The notes: generated from the letters alone by a model not told the origin. A stretch of DNA of 64,000 nucleotides from Stenotrophomonas maltophilia (GCF_002205165.1 NZ_NIVS01000020.1:124001-188000), one strand, 5' to 3'; positions 17,158 to 26,238 are shown, counted from the stretch's first letter. Numbers and translations: made by a program.

Positions 17158-18660
17158 TCACCCACCACCACCCCGATCCAACTGCCGATACCCGATCGCC
17201 TCCGCCACATGCGCGGTCTCGAATTCCTCCGCGTGCCCCAGATCCGCCAACGTCCGCGCCACCCGCAGGATGCGATGCATCGAGCGCGCCGACAGCTGCA
17301 ACCGTTCCACCGCATCCTCCAACAGCTGCTGATCCTCCCGCGACAACCGGCAATGCGCGCTCAGCTCGAACGGCAGCAGCTGTGCATTGGCCTTTTCACT
17401 GCGCAGCAGCTGCACCTCCCGCGCGGCCACGACACGGGCACGAACACTCGCGCTGTCCTCGCCGAGCGGCGCGTCATCACGCAGCTCGCGCGGGTCCAGC
17501 CGCGGCACTTCGACATGCAGGTCGATGCGGTCCATCAATGGGCCGGAAACCCGCCCCCGGTAACGACGGATGACCTCCTCGGTGCAGAGGCAGCGCCCGC
17601 TGCGATCACCGGCCCAGCCACACGGGCACGGATTCATGGCCGCAACGAGCTGGAACCGGGCAGGAAAGCGCTCGGTGCGGGCCGCGCGGCTGACCACCGC
17701 AACCCCGGATTCAATCGGCTCACGCATGACTTCCAGTGCGTGCCGGCTCCACTCGGGCAGCTCATCCAGAAACAGCACCCCGTTGTGCGCCAGCGAGATC
17801 TCGCCAGGGCGCGGATGCGAGCCGCCACCAATCAGCGCCACCGCGCTGGCCGTATGGTGCGGCGCCCTGTAGGGCCGCTGTCGCCAGCGCCCTGCATCAA
17901 TACCCTGGCCGCTGCAGGAGGCGATGGTGGCGGCCTCCAGTGCCTCAAGCTCGCTGGCCGCCGGCAGGATGCTGGGCAGGCGCGAGGCCAGCAACGTCTT
18001 GCCGCAGCCGGGCGTGCCGAGCAGCAGCAGGTGATGCCCGCCGGCTGCCGCCACTTCCAGCGCCCGGCGCGCCTGCAGCTGGCCACGCACATCGCGCAGG
18101 TCGGGAATGCTGACCGGCAGTGGGTCAGCGGCCACGGCAGGTGGCAGCGTACCGCTCTCAAGGGCGCTGCAGACCTCCAGCAGGGTGCGGGCGATGCGTA
18201 CGTCGGCATGCTGGGCCAGCGCGGCCTCTTCGCTGTTCGCGGCAGCCACGATCAGGCTGCGGCCGTCCCGCGCGGCAGCGATCGCGGCAGGCAGGACCCC
18301 GTCGACCCCGCGCAGCTCGCCGGTGAGGGCCAGCTCGCCCAGGAATTCGTACTTGTCCAAGGATTGCGCATCGATCTGGCCACTGGCAGCGAGAATGCCG
18401 AGCGCGATGGCCAGGTCGAATCGACCGCCTTCCTTGGGTAGATCGGCGGGAGCCAGGTTGATGGTGATCCGCCGCTGCGGAAACTCGAACCGCGCGCAGA
18501 TCAGCGCGGCACGCACGCGGTCGCGCGATTCCCTCACGGCCGCGGCAGGCAGGCCCACGATCTGGGTATGCGGCAGCCCACCAGAGAGGAACACCTCGAT
18601 GCGCACGGCAGGGGCCTTCACGCCGGCGCGGGCACGGCTGTGCACCAGCGCAAGGCTCAT
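17158..18660 (-). CDS. comM: YifB/ComM family Mg-chelatase-like AAA+ ATPase
   Basis: ComM is a helicase-like AAA+ protein that promotes branch migration in natural transformation. The 500-residue protein has the ChlI-like N-terminal domain (about 1-165, with FLSGGLPHTQIVGLP), Walker A GTPGCGKTLLASRL near residue 215, Walker B VLFLDELPEW, and MNPCPCGWAGD, the cysteine motif typical of this family. A C-terminal lid (SARSMHRILRVARTLADL) completes it. The ATG at 18660 gives the usual MSLALVHSRA start. It is a single gene, with no competence operon around it. Confidence 0.95.
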   Translation of the reverse strand: MSLALVHSRARAGVKAPAVRIEVFLSGGLPHTQIVGLPAAAVRESRDRVRAALICARFEFPQRRITINLAPADLPKEGGRFDLAIALGILAASGQIDAQSLDKYEFLGELALTGELRGVDGVLPAAIAAARDGRSLIVAAANSEEAALAQHADVRIARTLLEVCSALESGTLPPAVAADPLPVSIPDLRDVRGQLQARRALEVAAAGGHHLLLLGTPGCGKTLLASRLPSILPAASELEALEAATIASCSGQGIDAGRWRQRPYRAPHHTASAVALIGGGSHPRPGEISLAHNGVLFLDELPEWSRHALEVMREPIESGVAVVSRAARTERFPARFQLVAAMNPCPCGWAGDRSGRCLCTEEVIRRYRGRVSGPLMDRIDLHVEVPRLDPRELRDDAPLGEDSASVRARVVAAREVQLLRSEKANAQLLPFELSAHCRLSREDQQLLEDAVERLQLSARSMHRILRVARTLADLGHAEEFETAHVAEAIGYRQLDRGGGG

Positions 18661-18819
18661 GCGGTTGTTTCCGGGGTCTGCGGCATGCCGAACACAATGG
18701 CAGCACATCGATAACCCCATCCATCAGCGCTTGCCGCGCCACGGGGTAGGCAAGCACCGCCACCGTACCCGGCACTGCCGCTAGACTGGATGCCCCCACG
18801 CACCACGCCGTCGAACACC

Positions 18820-19659
18820 ATGGATATGCACCACCGCTCCGGCCCGATCGAACTGGTCGCCATCGATATGGACGGGACCCTGCTCGATCCCTCCCATACG
18901 CTTACGTCCCGGGTCATGCAGGCCATCGCCCGCGCCCGCGCGCAGGGCGTCCAAGTGGTGCTGGCCAGTGGTCGCCCAGTGTCGGGGATGGCGCCGTTCC
19001 TGCAGCAGTTGGGTATCCAGAGTGAGCAGGATTACTGCATCGCCTGCAATGGCGCGCTGGTCCAGAACATCGGCAGCGGCCAGCGCGTGGTCGAGTTTCC
19101 GCTGAGTTTCGAGGACTTCGTGTTCTGTGAGCGGATCTCACGTGAACTCGGTATCCACTTCCAGGCGCTCGATGGCCGCCGCATGTACACGCCCAACCAG
19201 GACATCAGCCATTACACCGTGGCCGATTCGCACCTGTCGAACGTGCCGCTGTCATATCGCCGGGTGGCGGATATGGACCCGGCCATGCAGTTCATCAAAC
19301 TGATGATGATCGACGAACCGGCCGTGCTGGACGCCGCCATCCAGCGCCTGCCCTCGGAGCTGACCGACCGCTTCGCGGTGCTCAAGAGCGCGCCGTTTTT
19401 CCTCGAGGTGTTCGACCACCGGGCCGGCAAGGGGCCGAGCCTGGAGAAGCTGGCCGCGCATCTGGGCGTGGACCGGGCCAACGTGATGGCCGTGGGCGAC
19501 CAGGAGAACGACCTGACCATGCTGCAGTTCGCCGGGACCAGCGTCGCCATGGGCAACGCGATTCCGGCGGTCAAGCAGACGGCGCGCTTCGAGACCGCGA
19601 CCAACGCCGAGGACGGCGTGGCGCTGGCAATCGAGCGGTTCGTGCTGCAGGACGCCTGA
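18820..19659 (+). CDS. Cof/YidA-type HAD-superfamily phosphatase
   Basis: The 279-residue protein is a Cof-like haloacid dehalogenase hydrolase acting on small sugar phosphates or similar metabolites in the cytoplasm. Motif I is AIDMDGTLLDPSH, motif II VVLASGRPVSG, and motifs III/IV are the Lys in KGPSLEKLA and the GDQENDLTML loop. The cap of the Cof group lies between. Start is uncertain: ATG codons at 18790 and 18820 are both possible and neither has a clear ribosome site. I chose the second because it lies closer to motif I. Confidence 0.9.
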   Translation: MDMHHRSGPIELVAIDMDGTLLDPSHTLTSRVMQAIARARAQGVQVVLASGRPVSGMAPFLQQLGIQSEQDYCIACNGALVQNIGSGQRVVEFPLSFEDFVFCERISRELGIHFQALDGRRMYTPNQDISHYTVADSHLSNVPLSYRRVADMDPAMQFIKLMMIDEPAVLDAAIQRLPSELTDRFAVLKSAPFFLEVFDHRAGKGPSLEKLAAHLGVDRANVMAVGDQENDLTMLQFAGTSVAMGNAIPAVKQTARFETATNAEDGVALAIERFVLQDA

Positions 19660-19681
19660 CGCGCGTCAGCGCAAGCCCGGC

Positions 19682-19945
19682 TTACTCGCGCGGCTCAGCC
19701 GACCCGCCACGCGCTTCCAGCTCGGCCACCGCCTTCTCCAGCGCCTCCAGCTTTTCGCGGGTCCGCAGCAGCACAGCACGCTGCACATCGAATTCCTCGC
19801 GGGTGACCAGGTCCAGCTTGCCCAGCCCGGCCTGCAGCGCCGTCTTGAAGGTGGCCTGCAGTTCTTCGCGCGACTGGCGCAGGCCCGGCGGGACCATGTC
19901 GCTCAGGCGGCGGGCGAGGTCATCGAGATGGTTGAGGTCGATCAT
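19682..19945 (-). CDS. ubiK: Ubiquinone biosynthesis accessory factor UbiK
   Basis: The protein has 87 residues: an amphipathic N-terminal helix (MIDLNHLDDLARRLSDMVPPG) and a long coiled coil (about 40-80, with REEFDVQRAVLLRTREKLEA). This is the YqiC/BMFP architecture of UbiK, which with UbiJ helps assemble the aerobic ubiquinone complex. It is divergent from glnB, with 126 bp between the two starts. Confidence 0.93.
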   Translation of the reverse strand: MIDLNHLDDLARRLSDMVPPGLRQSREELQATFKTALQAGLGKLDLVTREEFDVQRAVLLRTREKLEALEKAVAELEARGGSAEPRE

Positions 19946-19978
19946 GCTGCGGCTCCGCGGGGTATACGCTAAGGATAA

Positions 19979-20410
<432 letters not shown>

Positions 20411-20439
20411 CGCGCCTGCCTGCCCACGGGCGCGCGCTG

Positions 20440-21093
20440 TCAGGCGTGGCCCTTGAACCAGCGGTAGAAGCGCTTCCAGGCCACGCGCACGCCGGCCACC
20501 CAGCGCGGGTCGGCCACCTGGGCCGCCTCGGAGGCGCTGGGGCGCTCGCCGGTCAGGCGCTGGCGCATCTTCAGCAGGTTCTTCATGTCGCTGCGGCGCA
20601 GCTGGCGCGACACCGGGTGCACCGGCAGCCAGCGCGGGCTGCGCCAGGCCGAGGTGAAATCCACCAGCACCGGCACGCCACCGCTGACCATCACGTTGGT
20701 GCCATGCAGATCGTTGTGGGTGATGCCGGCGGCATGCAGGCGGGTCAGGGCGTACTGCAGTTGCTCGAAGACCTCGATGCCGACCGACTGGGCCGCGCTC
20801 AGGGTCTGGCCGGGAATGAATTCCATGCCCAGGGCGAGGCCACCGATGGTGCCAAGCAGGGCCGGCGCGTGCTTCCAGCCGCTCAGGCGCTGCAGGATGC
20901 GCGCCTCGCGGCGGACCAGGAGGCGGGCGATCGGCGACAGCGGGGTGCCGCGATACCGGGTGTAATCCTTGACCACGGCCGGCTGGCCGTTGAGGCAGGT
21001 CCGGTAGACGTCGGGTTCCAGGAGGCGTTCGCCGCGCTTGAGCAGCTCGGCGGGGGCGGTGTCATCGACACACGAGGCAACAATTGTGTTCAT
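20440..21093 (-). CDS. Small RIO/lipopolysaccharide-kinase-like protein
   Basis: The 217-residue protein has a compact kinase-like fold: a lysine in VVKDYTRYRG (about residue 42), catalytic loop HNDLHGTNVMV (about 126-136), and a metal-binding VDFTSAW (about 144-150). This resembles the RIO/KdkA group of LPS and small-molecule kinases more than Ser/Thr kinases. The C-terminal basic segment (RVAWKRFYRWFKGHA) may bind membrane. lpxO lies divergently beyond a long spacer, so a role in lipid A/LPS modification is plausible but inferred. Confidence 0.8.
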   Translation of the reverse strand: MNTIVASCVDDTAPAELLKRGERLLEPDVYRTCLNGQPAVVKDYTRYRGTPLSPIARLLVRREARILQRLSGWKHAPALLGTIGGLALGMEFIPGQTLSAAQSVGIEVFEQLQYALTRLHAAGITHNDLHGTNVMVSGGVPVLVDFTSAWRSPRWLPVHPVSRQLRRSDMKNLLKMRQRLTGERPSASEAAQVADPRWVAGVRVAWKRFYRWFKGHA

Positions 21094-21647
21094 AGGGGTC
21101 TGTGCGACCCGGCGGTCGGCGCAATGCGTCAGGCGTACCGGTGCTGCTTACTGTGGGGAACTAAAGATTTCGTTAATTTTAGTACTCGCCAGTACACGAA
21201 TCCAGATGATGTCGGAGAAATGTCGTAGCCCGGGGTGGAACAGTTCGTCACGCTGAAGCGGACAATCTTGTATCGTTTGGAATAATTTCGTTTTGAATCA
21301 GCGGGTTGGTGGCCAAGTCTGGAGAGTGCAGGGCAGGCATCACTGCCGTGCGCCCCGTGCAGGGGGCCATTTGGCGAATCCCTCAGGGGCTCCGCGCGCT
21401 CGCCTGCTCCCAGCGCAGGCAGGCGCCGCAGGCTTCTGCTGGGGTGGTTCGTTCCGCCACGCCGCGCTGAATGCCGCTCAGCCCGTGCTTGACCGCGACG
21501 CGGGCGCTGCCGACCATATGCTGTTGCTCGCGACATCGGCGGCCGCCCCTCCCCGGCACGTCCCCGCCTCCTGCCGCCCTATCGATGCCGGTCACTGCCG
21601 TGCATCGCCCCCACCATTTCGGGTCCGGCCATGCCGGAGGAAGACTG
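21094..21647. other. Long intergenic region with AT-rich segment
   Basis: No gene is supported in these 554 bases between the divergent kinase gene and lpxO. About 21155-21300 is clearly AT-richer than the genome and holds GTACT-CGCC-AGTAC (21192-21205), a small inverted repeat that could be an operator. A TAAAAT box is readable on the minus strand just downstream of it, without a good -35. The rest is GC-rich with small hairpins and no convincing RNA gene. Confidence 0.5.
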
Positions 21648-22553
21648 ATGATCAAGATCGTGCTGGCAGGGCTGTTCATCGCCTGCGTGCTGTACATCCA
21701 TTACCGCGGCAAAGTGCGTGCGCGCTGGTCGCGCCAGCTGCTGGACCACTCCAGCTTCATGGCCCCGATCAACGTGATCATGTACGCGTTCTCGAAGGTG
21801 CCGACCACCCCGTTCCTGGATCCGGGCAAGGAATTCCCGCAGCTCGAGCCGCTGCGCCAGAACTGGCAGATGATCCGCGACGAAGCGCTGGCCCTGCGCG
21901 ACGCGGACAAGATCGCTGCGTCCAGCACGTTCAACGATGCCGGCTTCAACTCGTTCTTCCGTCGCGGCTGGAAGCGCTTCTATCTGAAGTGGTACGGCCC
22001 CTCGCACCCCTCGGCCAAGGCGCTGTGCCCGAAGACCACCGCGCTGCTGGAATCACTGCCGGACGTGCGTGCGGCGATGTTCGCCCAGCTGCCCTCGGGC
22101 AGCGAACTGCGCCCGCACCGCGATCCCTTCGCCGGCTCGCTGCGTCTGCACCTGGGCCTGGCCACGCCGAACGACGATGGCTGCTACATCGTGGTGGATG
22201 GCATCAAGAAGAGCTGGCGTGATGGCGAGTGGATGATGTTCGATGAGACCTACATCCACCACGCGCACAACGAGACGCCGGACGACCGCGTGATCCTGTT
22301 CTGCGATATCGCCCGCCCGCTGCGCTTCGGCCTGCCGGGCCTGTTCAACCGCGCGGTGGCCTCCACGCTGCTGGCCGGTGGTGCCTCGCCAAACCTGCCG
22401 GGTGACCCGACCGGTGGCGTCAACAAGGCGTTTGGCGGCGTGTACAAGGTGCGGCTGAAGGCCAAGGCGCTGCGCGAGCGCAGCGTGGTCGCCTACCAGG
22501 TGATCAAGTGGGGCCTGGTGGTGGCGGTGATTGCTGGAATCTGGGCGATCTGA
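21648..22553 (+). CDS. lpxO: LpxO-like lipid A 2-hydroxylase (Asp/Asn beta-hydroxylase domain)
   Basis: The 301-residue protein has an N-terminal membrane anchor (about 2-18) and an aspartyl/asparaginyl beta-hydroxylase domain. The Fe(II) ligands are visible in LRPHRDPFAGSLRLHLGL (His-x-Asp) and in HHAHNETPDDRVILFCDIARP (second His and the 2-oxoglutarate Arg). LpxO enzymes hydroxylate a secondary acyl chain of lipid A. The ATG at 21648 follows GGAGGAAG; an in-frame upstream extension has no hydrophobic start and poor codons. A SMAG repeat and a terminator follow. Confidence 0.9.
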   Translation: MIKIVLAGLFIACVLYIHYRGKVRARWSRQLLDHSSFMAPINVIMYAFSKVPTTPFLDPGKEFPQLEPLRQNWQMIRDEALALRDADKIAASSTFNDAGFNSFFRRGWKRFYLKWYGPSHPSAKALCPKTTALLESLPDVRAAMFAQLPSGSELRPHRDPFAGSLRLHLGLATPNDDGCYIVVDGIKKSWRDGEWMMFDETYIHHAHNETPDDRVILFCDIARPLRFGLPGLFNRAVASTLLAGGASPNLPGDPTGGVNKAFGGVYKVRLKAKALRERSVVAYQVIKWGLVVAVIAGIWAI

Positions 22554-22572
22554 GGCCAGGGGTTCAGGGGGT

Positions 22573-22595
22573 TGCCGGCCAGCGGCCGGCACTAC
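22573..22595 (-). repeat. SMAG-type GTAG palindrome (GCCGGCC subtype)
   Basis: On the minus strand: GTAG, then TGCCGGCC-GCT-GGCCGGCA. It lies 20 bp after lpxO. Confidence 0.8.
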
Positions 22596-22604
22596 CGGAA
22601 ACGC

Positions 22605-22638
22605 AAAAAACCCGCGCTGTCGCCAGCGCGGTTTTTTT
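22605..22638. terminator. Bidirectional intrinsic terminator
   Basis: An A6 run, stem CCGCGCTG/CAGCGCGG with loop TCGC, and a T7 run. It can end lpxO transcripts rightward and speE transcripts leftward. Confidence 0.9.
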
Positions 22639-22668
22639 GTTTGTCCGCATGCATCGCGGTTTCAGAGC

Positions 22669-22693
22669 GCACCGACCAACGGTCGGTGCCTAC
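22669..22693 (-). repeat. SMAG-type GTAG palindrome
   Basis: Minus-strand GTAG followed by GCACCGACC-GTT-GGTCGGTGC. It forms an opposed pair with the copy at 22743. Confidence 0.88.
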
Positions 22694-22742
22694 CCCTTCA
22701 TTGCCGGGGCCGGCCGATCAACACCCGGGCCGAAGGCGACCG

Positions 22743-22765
22743 GTAGAGCCGACCGTTGGTCGGCT
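22743..22765 (+). repeat. SMAG-type GTAG palindrome
   Basis: GTAG then AGCCGACC-GTT-GGTCGGCT, opposite in orientation to the copy 50 bp to the left. Confidence 0.88.
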
Positions 22766-22809
22766 GGCCGCGCAGAGCGCGGCAACGATCGGCACCGGCG
22801 CTCGCCGCA

Positions 22810-23664
22810 TCAGCCCTTCAGGGCTGCCGCCACGAACGGCGGGGTCACCAGCACGCCGGTGTGCAGCGCGGCGGTGTAGTACAGCGTGTCGAACGACTTG
22901 GCGGCCGAATCGGCCTGGCGGAAGTCGAAGCTGCTCTCGCCCTTGCGGGCCAGGGTGACGCTCCACCAGCCGGTCGGGTAGCACGGCTGCGGGAACGGCA
23001 GGGTCTTGAACGAACCGAAGCCGGCCTTGCCCATCTCGGTGCGCATTTCGTTGATCAGGTCCAGCTGCATCAGCGGCGATTCGGACTGCTGCACCAGGAT
23101 GCCGTCGTCCTTCAGGGCCTTGAAGCAGCTCTCGTAGAACGCCTTGTTGAACAGGCCTTCGCCCGGGCCGACCGGGTCGGTCGAATCCACGATCACCACG
23201 TCCACGCTGCCTGCCGGGAAGTTGGCCATGTAGGCCACGCCGTCGTCGAACATCAGCTCGGCGCGCGGGTCATCGTTGGAATCGCACAGCTCCGGGAAGT
23301 GCTTGCGGGCCATCACGGTGACCTGCTCATCGATGTCGCACTGGGTCACGCTCTCCACGCCCGGGTGCTTGAGCACTTCGCGCAGGGTGCCGCAGTCGCC
23401 GCCGCCGATGATCACCACGCGCTTGGGCGCGGCATGGGTGAACAGCACCGGGTGGCTGATCATCTCGTGATAGAAGAAGTTGTCCTTGCTGGTCAGCATG
23501 ATGGCGCCATCGATGGTCATCAGGTTGCCCCAATCGGTGGTCGCGAAGATTTCGATCTTCTGGAACGGCGACTGCACTTCATCCAGCTTGCCGGTCAGGC
23601 GGTAGCCGATGGCCGAGCCGGTGCGCTCGAAGTGTTCGATGTACCAGTTGTTGTTGTCAGTCAT
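22810..23664 (-). CDS. speE: Spermidine synthase (polyamine aminopropyltransferase)
   Basis: SpeE transfers the aminopropyl group of decarboxylated S-adenosylmethionine to putrescine. The 284-residue protein has the SAM-binding loop VVIIGGGDCGTLREVLKH (about 80-97), the acidic CDIDEQV, and the catalytic region VDSTDPVGPGEGLFN (about 157-171). The C-terminal PCYPTGWWSVTLARKG is typical. The ATG at 23664 gives the usual MTDNNNWYIEHF opening. It diverges from speA; the 192-bp spacer holds an inverted repeat that may control both. Confidence 0.96.
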   Translation of the reverse strand: MTDNNNWYIEHFERTGSAIGYRLTGKLDEVQSPFQKIEIFATTDWGNLMTIDGAIMLTSKDNFFYHEMISHPVLFTHAAPKRVVIIGGGDCGTLREVLKHPGVESVTQCDIDEQVTVMARKHFPELCDSNDDPRAELMFDDGVAYMANFPAGSVDVVIVDSTDPVGPGEGLFNKAFYESCFKALKDDGILVQQSESPLMQLDLINEMRTEMGKAGFGSFKTLPFPQPCYPTGWWSVTLARKGESSFDFRQADSAAKSFDTLYYTAALHTGVLVTPPFVAAALKG

Positions 23665-23785
23665 GGAATAGCAGTCCTGTTCGGATGGGTGTTGGAGCCG
23701 GGCTGGCGGCGGTGCCGCGTGGCGCAAGCCACGTCCGGACGGGTTGGCCCGTTCAGGTTTCAAGCCTGAGCACGGGCGCGGGCGC

Positions 23786-23825
23786 GCATGATAACGGAGC
23801 TGTCGCCACATAGGCGTTATCATGC
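23786..23825. promoter_or_regulatory. Inverted repeat in the divergent speE-speA spacer
   Basis: GCATGATAACG (23786-23796) and CGTTATCATGC (23815-23825) are perfect 11-bp inverted arms with an 18-bp spacer. Each arm carries TTATCAT pointing outward toward one gene. It may be a shared operator or two mirrored promoter elements. No good -35 hexamers are seen. Confidence 0.6.
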
Positions 23826-23856
23826 ACCCCCTTTTTTACCAACCAGGCCCACTGAA

Positions 23857-25746
23857 ATGACCGATTGGTCCCTCGACCAAGCCCGCAAGACCTACTCGAT
23901 TCCGCATTGGGCGGATGGTTACTTCGACGTGGATCAGGCAGGACACATGGTGGTGAGACCGACTGGCCAGGACGGCCCGGTGGTGTCCTTGCCCAAGATC
24001 GTGGACGCCGCCCGCGAGGCCGGCGCCAAGCTGCCGCTGCTGGTGCGCTTCCCGGACATCCTGGGCCAGCGCCTGGGCAAGCTGCAGGCCGCGTTCGCGC
24101 AGGCACAGAGCGACTGGGACTACCCGGGCGGTTACACCGCCGTGTACCCGATCAAGGTTAACCAGCACCGTGGCGTGGCCGGCACCCTGGCCAGCCACCA
24201 CGGCGAGGGCTTCGGCCTGGAAGCGGGCAGCAAGCCCGAGCTGATGGCCGTGCTGGCGCTCTCGCGCCCGGGTGGCCTGATCGTCTGCAACGGCTACAAG
24301 GACCGCGAGTACATCCGCCTGGCCCTGATCGGCCGCAAGCTGGGCCTGCAGACCTTCATCGTGATCGAGAAGCCCTCCGAGCTGAAGCTGGTGCTGGAGG
24401 AATCCAAGGCGCTGGACGTCAAGCCGGGCCTGGGCGTGCGCATGCGCCTGGCCTCGCTGGGCGCGGGCAAGTGGCAGAACAGCGGTGGCGACAAGGCCAA
24501 GTTCGGCCTCTCGCCGCGCCAGCTGCTGGACCTGTGGAAGTCGCTGCGCGATACCGAATACGCCGACTGCCTGAGCCTGCTGCATTTCCATATGGGCTCG
24601 CAGATCTCCAACGTGCGCGACATCGCCAACGGCATGCGCGAAGCCACCCGCTACTTCGTGGAGCTCTCGCGCCTGGGCGCCAAGATCACCCACGTGGATG
24701 TCGGCGGTGGCCTGGGCGTGGATTACGAAGGCACCCGCTCGCGCAGCTTCTGCTCGATCAACTACGGCCTGAACTCCTACGCCAGCAATATCGTGCAGCC
24801 GCTGGCCAACGCCTGCGAAGAGCACGGCCTGACCCCGCCGCGGATCGTCACCGAGTGCGGCCGCGCGATGACCGCGCACCACGCGGTGCTGATCGCCAAC
24901 GTCTCGGAAGTGGAAGAGGCGCAGGAAGGCCGCGTGCCGGACCAGCACGACGACGAGCCGGCGGCGATCCGCCACCTGCGCGAAATCCATGCCGAGCTCG
25001 ATGAGCGCCCGGCGGTGGAGCTGTTCCAGGAAGCGCAGCACTTCCATGCCGAAGGCCTTGCCAGCTATGCGCTGGGCCAGATCGACCTGCCGCAGCGCGC
25101 CCGCATCGACGACCTGTTCTACGCCATCGCCCATGCCGTGCGCGCCCGCCTGAGCTATGACGAGAAGAGCCACCGCCCGGCGCTGGACGAGTTGAACGAG
25201 CGCCTGGTCGACAAATACTTCGTCAACTTCAGCGTGTTCGAATCGATCCCGGACGCCTGGGCGATCGACCAGGTGTTCCCGATCGTGCCGATCGAGCGCC
25301 TGAACGAGCAGCCCGAGCGCCGCGGCATCATCGCGGACATGACCTGCGATTCGGACGGCATGGTGAAAACCTATGTCGAGAACGAAAGCCTGGATACCTC
25401 GCTGCCGTTGCATGCGCTGAAGTCCGGCGAAAGCTACCGCATCGCATTCTTCATGGTGGGCGCGTACCAGGAAATCCTGGGCGACATCCACAACCTGTTT
25501 GGCGATACGGATGCGGTGGAAGTGCTGGCCGATGCCGATGGCTACGCGATCACCCAGCAGCGCCGCGGTGACACCACCGATGTGATGCTGGACTACGTGG
25601 GCTACAGCCTGGCCGACCTGCGGGCGAGCTACGCCGCGCGCGTGGCGGCGGCGAAGCTCTCGCCCGAGCGCGCGCAGGAACTGTCCGACGCACTGGAAGC
25701 CGGTCTGACCGGCTACACCTACCTGTCCGACGAACCGCTGGCGTAA
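23857..25746 (+). CDS. speA: Biosynthetic arginine decarboxylase
   Basis: SpeA converts arginine to agmatine, the first step of putrescine synthesis, with pyridoxal phosphate. The 629-residue length fits. The PLP lysine is Lys100 in AVYPIKVNQH. The barrel contains LLHFHMGSQISN and VDVGGGLGVDYEG, and the C-terminal beta domain has ADMTCDSDGMV and FFMVGAYQEILGDIHNLFGD. The ATG at 23857 gives MTDWSLDQARKTYSI. Together with divergent speE it covers the arginine-to-spermidine route, with the ureohydrolase and SAM decarboxylase elsewhere. Confidence 0.96.
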   Translation: MTDWSLDQARKTYSIPHWADGYFDVDQAGHMVVRPTGQDGPVVSLPKIVDAAREAGAKLPLLVRFPDILGQRLGKLQAAFAQAQSDWDYPGGYTAVYPIKVNQHRGVAGTLASHHGEGFGLEAGSKPELMAVLALSRPGGLIVCNGYKDREYIRLALIGRKLGLQTFIVIEKPSELKLVLEESKALDVKPGLGVRMRLASLGAGKWQNSGGDKAKFGLSPRQLLDLWKSLRDTEYADCLSLLHFHMGSQISNVRDIANGMREATRYFVELSRLGAKITHVDVGGGLGVDYEGTRSRSFCSINYGLNSYASNIVQPLANACEEHGLTPPRIVTECGRAMTAHHAVLIANVSEVEEAQEGRVPDQHDDEPAAIRHLREIHAELDERPAVELFQEAQHFHAEGLASYALGQIDLPQRARIDDLFYAIAHAVRARLSYDEKSHRPALDELNERLVDKYFVNFSVFESIPDAWAIDQVFPIVPIERLNEQPERRGIIADMTCDSDGMVKTYVENESLDTSLPLHALKSGESYRIAFFMVGAYQEILGDIHNLFGDTDAVEVLADADGYAITQQRRGDTTDVMLDYVGYSLADLRASYAARVAAAKLSPERAQELSDALEAGLTGYTYLSDEPLA

Positions 25747-25758
25747 ACCAGTGGCGAC

Positions 25759-25783
25759 GGGTGACGGCCTTCGGGCCTCACCC
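25759..25783 (+). terminator. Hairpin after speA with UUCG loop
   Basis: GGGTGA(C)GGCC-TTCG-GGCCTCACCC forms a 10-bp stem with one bulged C and a stable tetraloop, 13 bp after the speA stop. It lacks a T run, so it may mainly stabilise the 3' end. Confidence 0.5.
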
Positions 25784-25839
25784 GGCTGTCTGTTACGCCG
25801 GGCGCTGCCCGGCAGTCTTTCAAGGCATCCGACACCGGC

Positions 25840-26163
25840 ATGAGCGCGCGCGCGATCTTTCATCTGTTCCTGCATGCGGCCGTCCCCGCGCTGCTGGCGT
25901 GGATGTTCTGGCGCAAGCGGTTCATGTCCGCCTGGGTGCTGATGCTGCTGGGCTGGATCATCGATCTGGATCACCTGCTGGCCGACCCGATCTACGCCCC
26001 CAACCGCTGCAGCATCGGCTTCCATCCGCTGCATACCGCACCGGCGATCGCGGTGTATGCGGGGCTGTGCATACCGAAGAAGACGCGGTTGTTCGGTATC
26101 GGGCTGATGATCCACATCGTGCTCGACGCGATAGATTGCTGGTGGATGCACCAGGCCCGTTGA
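25840..26163 (+). CDS. Small inner-membrane protein, DUF6122-like
   Basis: The 107-residue protein has three or four membrane helices (FHLFLHAAVPALLAWMFW, SAWVLMLLGWIIDLDHLL, TAPAIAVYAGLCI, IGLMIHIVLDAIDCWWMH). Conserved-looking polar residues sit inside helices: His near 8, DLDH near 42-45, HPLH, and HIVLDAIDCWW. This HxxxD arrangement recalls the YdjM/DUF457 membrane hydrolase group. The reaction is unknown. It sits between speA and a head-to-head pair of SMAG repeats. Confidence 0.75.
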   Translation: MSARAIFHLFLHAAVPALLAWMFWRKRFMSAWVLMLLGWIIDLDHLLADPIYAPNRCSIGFHPLHTAPAIAVYAGLCIPKKTRLFGIGLMIHIVLDAIDCWWMHQAR

Positions 26164-26177
26164 ACCACCCGCCCCCG

Positions 26178-26200
26178 GTAGAGCCGACCGTTGGTCGGCT
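26178..26200 (+). repeat. SMAG-type GTAG palindrome
   Basis: GTAG then AGCCGACC-GTT-GGTCGGCT. Paired in opposite orientation with 26239-26261. Confidence 0.88.
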
Positions 26201-26238
26201 GGCGCGCGCTTGGGCGCGTTCGGGTGTTCGCGAAAAGC

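Noticed and set aside
21290..21480. 6S or other structured RNA in the lpxO leader
   Set aside because: Small GC hairpins exist but no 6S bubble, RNase P or riboswitch core could be matched, and the location does not fit ssrS.
23836..26151. 771-residue minus-strand open frame opposite speA
   Set aside because: Antisense of speA, with no domain and His/Gln/Arg-rich composition.
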